Shown piece by piece: positions 7,194 through 9,956 of a DNA stretch of 9,956 bases. Made by a program: the position numbers and the translations under genes. Numbering within the stretch: the first letter of the stretch is position 1; each line of letters opens with the position of its first letter. The notes under the pieces were generated by a model. The model saw only the letters and a list, made by a program, of their open reading frames with translations, was not told where the DNA came from and searched no databases. Source of the stretch: Cellvibrionales bacterium UBA2511 (GTDB lineage Bacteria > Pseudomonadota > Gammaproteobacteria > Pseudomonadales > Porticoccaceae); NCBI GenBank assembly GCA_002341315.1, contig DDNV01000029.1, positions 3,160-13,115 of the forward strand, in the 5' to 3' direction.

Positions 7194-7223
7194 TTTATTT
7201 GAATCGTCACGCAACTGTGTCAA
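7194..7223 (-). promoter_or_regulatory. Possible internal promoter before the RND gene
   Basis: On the minus strand a consensus -35 TTGACA (7223–7218) is followed after 18 nt by AATAAA (7199–7194), which matches four of six bases of the -10 consensus. It lies in the 86-bp gap between the YCF48 stop and the RND start. It could allow the pump to be expressed apart from the genes upstream. The -10 is poor, so this is only a candidate. Confidence 0.25.
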
Positions 7224-7226
7224 TGA

Positions 7227-8378
7227 CTAGTGCAACAAAGTCCACTGATTCGTTTCGAGATCCATATAACCGACCGTCTCACCGACACCGATAAACCCGC
7301 CATCACCGGTCAGGGCGAGTTCCGAGTGGGACGTAAAGTCCTTCACGTCTGCGGCGGCTTCTGTCAGGAAACGTGTTTCAAATGACGACAGATCACCGGA
7401 GAAGGTTATCCACTTGCCTTTGTTGCCAATACCTACCCACTCCTTCAGGTGCTCAGACCAGGCAACATCCATAAGGTGTTCTTTCATACCGGAAGTTTCG
7501 CTGTCGATATGCGTCCAGGTTTCACCACCGTCAAAGGTGGCGACAATGGTACCGGACAAACCGACGGCAACACCTTCCAGTTCATTGCGGAAATCAATGG
7601 CCGCAAAGCTGTTCAGGCTATCCGTCTTAATGGTACGCCAGGTCTCACCATTGTCATCACTCTTGAAGATCAGACCATAGGCGTCCGGAACCAGCTGGTG
7701 CGGATCATAAGGCGCATCGGGATCTTCAATCGCCCTTGCTTCAGCGGCAATAATGATGGTGTTTTCATTGGTGCGGACAACGTCATTGAAGAAGATATCC
7801 TCTTCATCGCGCAGGCGCTTCCAGGTATTCCCGTAATCCAGACTTTGAATGATCATACCCATTTCGCCTACCGCCAGCGCTTCGCCACCGGGAGATACAT
7901 GGACTTTCAACAATTTGTTGGAAATTTCAGATTTGGGTGTCTCCACTGACGTCCAGGTCTTGCCACCATCGTCGGTGACCACCGCAACACCTTTGTTGCC
8001 CACGGCTACAGCACGGTTCTCATCCCAGGCAGCGATATCCTGAAAATGTGTATCCACGGTGGAGTTTTGATTGGTCCAGGTTTTCGCCCGGTCAGTGGAA
8101 ATAAGAATTTTTCCGTAGTTACCGGCTGCCCAATACACATCGGGGCCGACCTGGGTTATGCCGAGAATATTGTCACGGCGGTCAATCGCCGGTGGTGTGA
8201 CTTCCTCTATCACGGCAGTTGGTTTGACAAACAGGCCAGCCCACAACAGCGTGCCGACAATAGCCCAGGGTAAAATTGATAAAACCAGTGCAATTAATTT
8301 TTGGCCTGCTGTTTTTTCTACCGGCCCTGCGGGCTCAGAGGAATTGGTTCCAGCATGGTCCTGTCCAGCAACATTCAT
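7227..8378 (-). CDS. YCF48-like (BNR-type) beta-propeller protein, membrane anchored
   Basis: This 383-residue protein has a short N-terminal cytoplasmic tail (Lys22, Lys27), one membrane segment (about 28–51) and a long periplasmic part. That part carries repeated Asp-box motifs of the form SxDxGxTW: STDRAKTW (94–101), TDDGGKTW (135–142), SLDYGNTW (179–186), SDDNGETW (240–247) and TFDGGETW (281–288). A degenerate sixth unit follows near 327–336, and xAVGxxG strands lie between them, as in YCF48/BNR propellers. An acidic, proline-rich insertion (about 213–233) separates the third and fourth motifs. YCF48 is known as a photosystem II assembly factor in phototrophs, but members also occur in heterotrophs, where the role is unclear; nothing here suggests photosynthesis. 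A GGGGG stretch 4 nt before the ATG may serve as ribosome site. Between DUF1329 and the RND pump, it is most plausibly a periplasmic partner of the pump; that is inference. Confidence 0.88.
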   Translation of the reverse strand: MNVAGQDHAGTNSSEPAGPVEKTAGQKLIALVLSILPWAIVGTLLWAGLFVKPTAVIEEVTPPAIDRRDNILGITQVGPDVYWAAGNYGKILISTDRAKTWTNQNSTVDTHFQDIAAWDENRAVAVGNKGVAVVTDDGGKTWTSVETPKSEISNKLLKVHVSPGGEALAVGEMGMIIQSLDYGNTWKRLRDEEDIFFNDVVRTNENTIIIAAEARAIEDPDAPYDPHQLVPDAYGLIFKSDDNGETWRTIKTDSLNSFAAIDFRNELEGVAVGLSGTIVATFDGGETWTHIDSETSGMKEHLMDVAWSEHLKEWVGIGNKGKWITFSGDLSSFETRFLTEAAADVKDFTSHSELALTGDGGFIGVGETVGYMDLETNQWTLLH

Positions 8379-8486
8379 AAAACCCCCAAAAAAATCTAAA
8401 TGACCAGGAAGGCCACCTTTACTACTACAGTGCTACGAACACCGTCTGATCGGTCGTTTTTATTGATTTTTCAGTGTGTAAACTGC

Positions 8487-8532
8487 AACAGAGCTGCCAG
8501 ATAAACGATTAGGTTTGCCTGACAGCCCTGTT
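8487..8532 (-). repeat. Strong intergenic stem-loop between the DUF1329 and YCF48 genes
   Basis: On the minus strand AACAGGGCTGTCAG (8532–8519) pairs with CTGGCAGCTCTGTT (8500–8487): 14 bp with two G·U pairs. After a 2×2 internal loop, AAAC/GTTT continues the stem around a 6-nt loop. No T-tract follows, so it is not a standard intrinsic terminator. It lies 21 bp past the DUF1329 stop and 109 bp before the YCF48 start. It could stabilise the upstream mRNA or attenuate read-through so that the first gene is made in excess. The remaining bases of this 174-bp gap show no convincing promoter. Confidence 0.65.
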
Positions 8533-8538
8533 TCAGAA

Positions 8539-8550
8539 CGAACCGGTTCG
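8539..8550. promoter_or_regulatory. Perfect 12-bp palindrome just after the DUF1329 stop
   Basis: CGAACCGGTTCG is perfectly self-complementary and sits 2 nt beyond the DUF1329 stop codon. Without a loop it is more like a protein-binding site than an RNA hairpin. It shares the 7-mer GGTTCGA with the palindrome at 4607–4624. Its function is unknown. Confidence 0.35.
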
Positions 8551-8552
8551 AA

Positions 8553-9956
8553 TTAACGAGCCAGTGCAATCAACGTTTGCAGCGTGACGTCTGTCTCTTC
8601 AACACCGGCCGGGTTGGCTTTCATGTTGGAAGACCAGTTGGTCGCGAAGTCTGCTTTAAAGTCAATGATGTGACCAACAACCGGCATCAGCGCCTTGTAG
8701 CCATCATCACCTACGTCGAGACGGTTCTGGAAGATAAAGCCTTTCCAGAATTCACCGTTTTTGTCGTAGGCCTCACCCAGGTAGGGACGAGGATAATCGA
8801 CTTCCATATACACCACTTTCTTGCTGTAGGGGTGAACATCGGGCGGGGTGCCTTCGATTACCCATACTTCACGTGGCTCCCACTGCACCTGGGGCGCGGG
8901 GAAGTAGTGAGGCGGGATGTCCATGCCGACTGCTGGAAACTCCTGAATGGTGTTTCTGAAGCGCAGATCCACGGTCATCAGCGGTGCGTGAGCAATCGCA
9001 AATACATAGCGACGATCAACCAGTTTTACTTCTTTGTATTTGGTCGGAACCGCATCCCAGATATCCCAGTCATCGTACAGCTGCACCGTACCACCGATTG
9101 GATCCATCCAGGCGTTACCGGACAGACGACGTGCACGACGAACCGACTTCAGGTAGGCCCAAACGTCATCCGGTGTTTCCGCAGTGGGGTCGTTGTAGCG
9201 TACGGAGAAGATACCGATACCTTTAATATCCTGGGGGAAAATTGCCACCAGAACGGTTTTTTGCATGATATCGCCATCACCTTCTACCAACGGACCACCG
9301 TCGAGACGGCCTTCCATGTAGTAGCGACGAGCCCACCAGCGCTGGATACGCTCCATGCCGTCTTCACCGTCGAGGAACACCCAGGAGATGTGACGCAAGT
9401 CCATGGTCGCACCGTAGGTCGGTGAACGCAGGTTCCAGATCAGTTTGTCACCGGCGTGGGGGTCGTCCATAGAGATTTCTTGCGGGTCAAAGAACATACC
9501 GGCTTCCCAGCCAGACACTGCACGGGTTTCGGGGTCAAATTTTACTTTGCCCTTGCCATCCTGAGTGGCCTGCATGTACTTCTCGTCCATCTCGATGAAT
9601 TCCGAATGACGGATATTCATCGCCAGGTTTTTTTCGCGGATCATCCACTCGACTTTCTCGGTAATCATGTCGCCGACACGCTTACCTTCGAAGTACATGT
9701 CCTTGACCTTATCAAAGTTGGCCGCATTGATCACGGTACCCGCTTTCATTACCTGGTCTTCGGTCACACCCTCGGGCAGTTTTTCCACTTCCATATCGGG
9801 TTTGCCGTTGTCCCAGCGACCAGCGGCAGCGGGGCTGCCGTAGAACACTGGATTAGGCTTGGAACCGTCTGCCGTTGGCTGCACATAACCGGGTTCCCGG
9901 TCGGTGGCGTACAGCGGCAGCGCCGTTTCGTCTTCCGCGGATGCCATCAAGGGCGC
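8553..9956 (-). CDS. DUF1329 protein, periplasmic/outer-membrane associated (start beyond window)
   Basis: The frame is open to the right edge, so only the first few residues are missing: 467 residues are seen, and the family is about 450–480. The visible N-terminus, APLMASAEDE, looks like the end of a Sec signal peptide with an ASA cleavage motif. There is no lipobox Cys in the visible part. DUF1329 features include FPQDIKGIGIFSVRYNDP (about 240–257), then DDVWAYLKSVRRARRLSG (about 263–280) and DPIGGTVQLYDDWDIWDA (about 285–302). The protein is rich in Trp and acidic residues. Some databases label this family as outer-membrane lipoprotein-sorting-like because of a LolA/LolB-type fold, which could bind a hydrophobic ligand. 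DUF1329 genes are usually next to a DUF1302 outer-membrane protein gene; here that gene would lie past 9956. It is probably the promoter-proximal gene of the three seen. Biochemical function is not known. Confidence 0.88.
   Translation of the reverse strand, partial: APLMASAEDETALPLYATDREPGYVQPTADGSKPNPVFYGSPAAAGRWDNGKPDMEVEKLPEGVTEDQVMKAGTVINAANFDKVKDMYFEGKRVGDMITEKVEWMIREKNLAMNIRHSEFIEMDEKYMQATQDGKGKVKFDPETRAVSGWEAGMFFDPQEISMDDPHAGDKLIWNLRSPTYGATMDLRHISWVFLDGEDGMERIQRWWARRYYMEGRLDGGPLVEGDGDIMQKTVLVAIFPQDIKGIGIFSVRYNDPTAETPDDVWAYLKSVRRARRLSGNAWMDPIGGTVQLYDDWDIWDAVPTKYKEVKLVDRRYVFAIAHAPLMTVDLRFRNTIQEFPAVGMDIPPHYFPAPQVQWEPREVWVIEGTPPDVHPYSKKVVYMEVDYPRPYLGEAYDKNGEFWKGFIFQNRLDVGDDGYKALMPVVGHIIDFKADFATNWSSNMKANPAGVEETDVTLQTLIALAR

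Noticed and set aside
8577..9425. Plus-strand ORF of 282 aa
   Set aside because: It is antisense to the DUF1329 gene, which has clear family features. The long open frame is a codon-bias shadow.

Overview
The window looks like chromosomal DNA from a marine-type gammaproteobacterium. Cellvibrionales/Spongiibacteraceae-like is my best guess, inferred from the gene content (a DUF1329–YCF48–RND module next to a gap–pgi pair), moderate GC and protein style. No phylogenetic computation was possible. There is no phage gene, insertion sequence or CRISPR array.

Layout. (1) 1–935, minus strand: the N-terminal 311 residues of a membrane-bound sensor histidine kinase, cut by the left edge just after its phospho-acceptor His. 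(2) 936–1167: a non-coding leader with a 9-bp repeat in five copies and several perfect hairpins. (3) 1168–1323, minus strand: a self-contained tRNA-Arg(ACG) unit with a near-consensus sigma-70 promoter, encoded CCA and Rho-independent terminator. (4) 1441–4209, plus strand: a type I glyceraldehyde-3-phosphate dehydrogenase followed by glucose-6-phosphate isomerase, two sugar-phosphate enzymes of central carbon metabolism. (5) 4282–4566, minus strand: a 94-residue LuxR-type regulator that is little more than its DNA-binding domain, with a near-perfect 18-bp palindrome about 40 bp upstream. (6) 4730–9956, minus strand: a probable operon transcribed leftwards in the order DUF1329 protein (start beyond the right edge), YCF48-like beta-propeller, RND/MMPL transporter, then a strong terminator.

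How the parts work together. The right half is the most interesting part. It encodes a likely periplasmic DUF1329 protein with the end of a signal peptide visible, an inner-membrane-anchored periplasmic beta-propeller, and a 12-TM RND pump of the hydrophobe-exporter type. In related bacteria DUF1329 genes usually sit beside a DUF1302 outer-membrane protein gene; if one lies past position 9956, the set could form an envelope path for a hydrophobic compound such as a lipid, sterol or ester. The substrate cannot be read from this sequence. The transporter operon carries an unusually strong 14-bp intergenic stem-loop and a 12-bp palindrome between its first two genes. The LuxR-type gene lies just past the operon terminator and is a candidate local regulator, but that link is inference.
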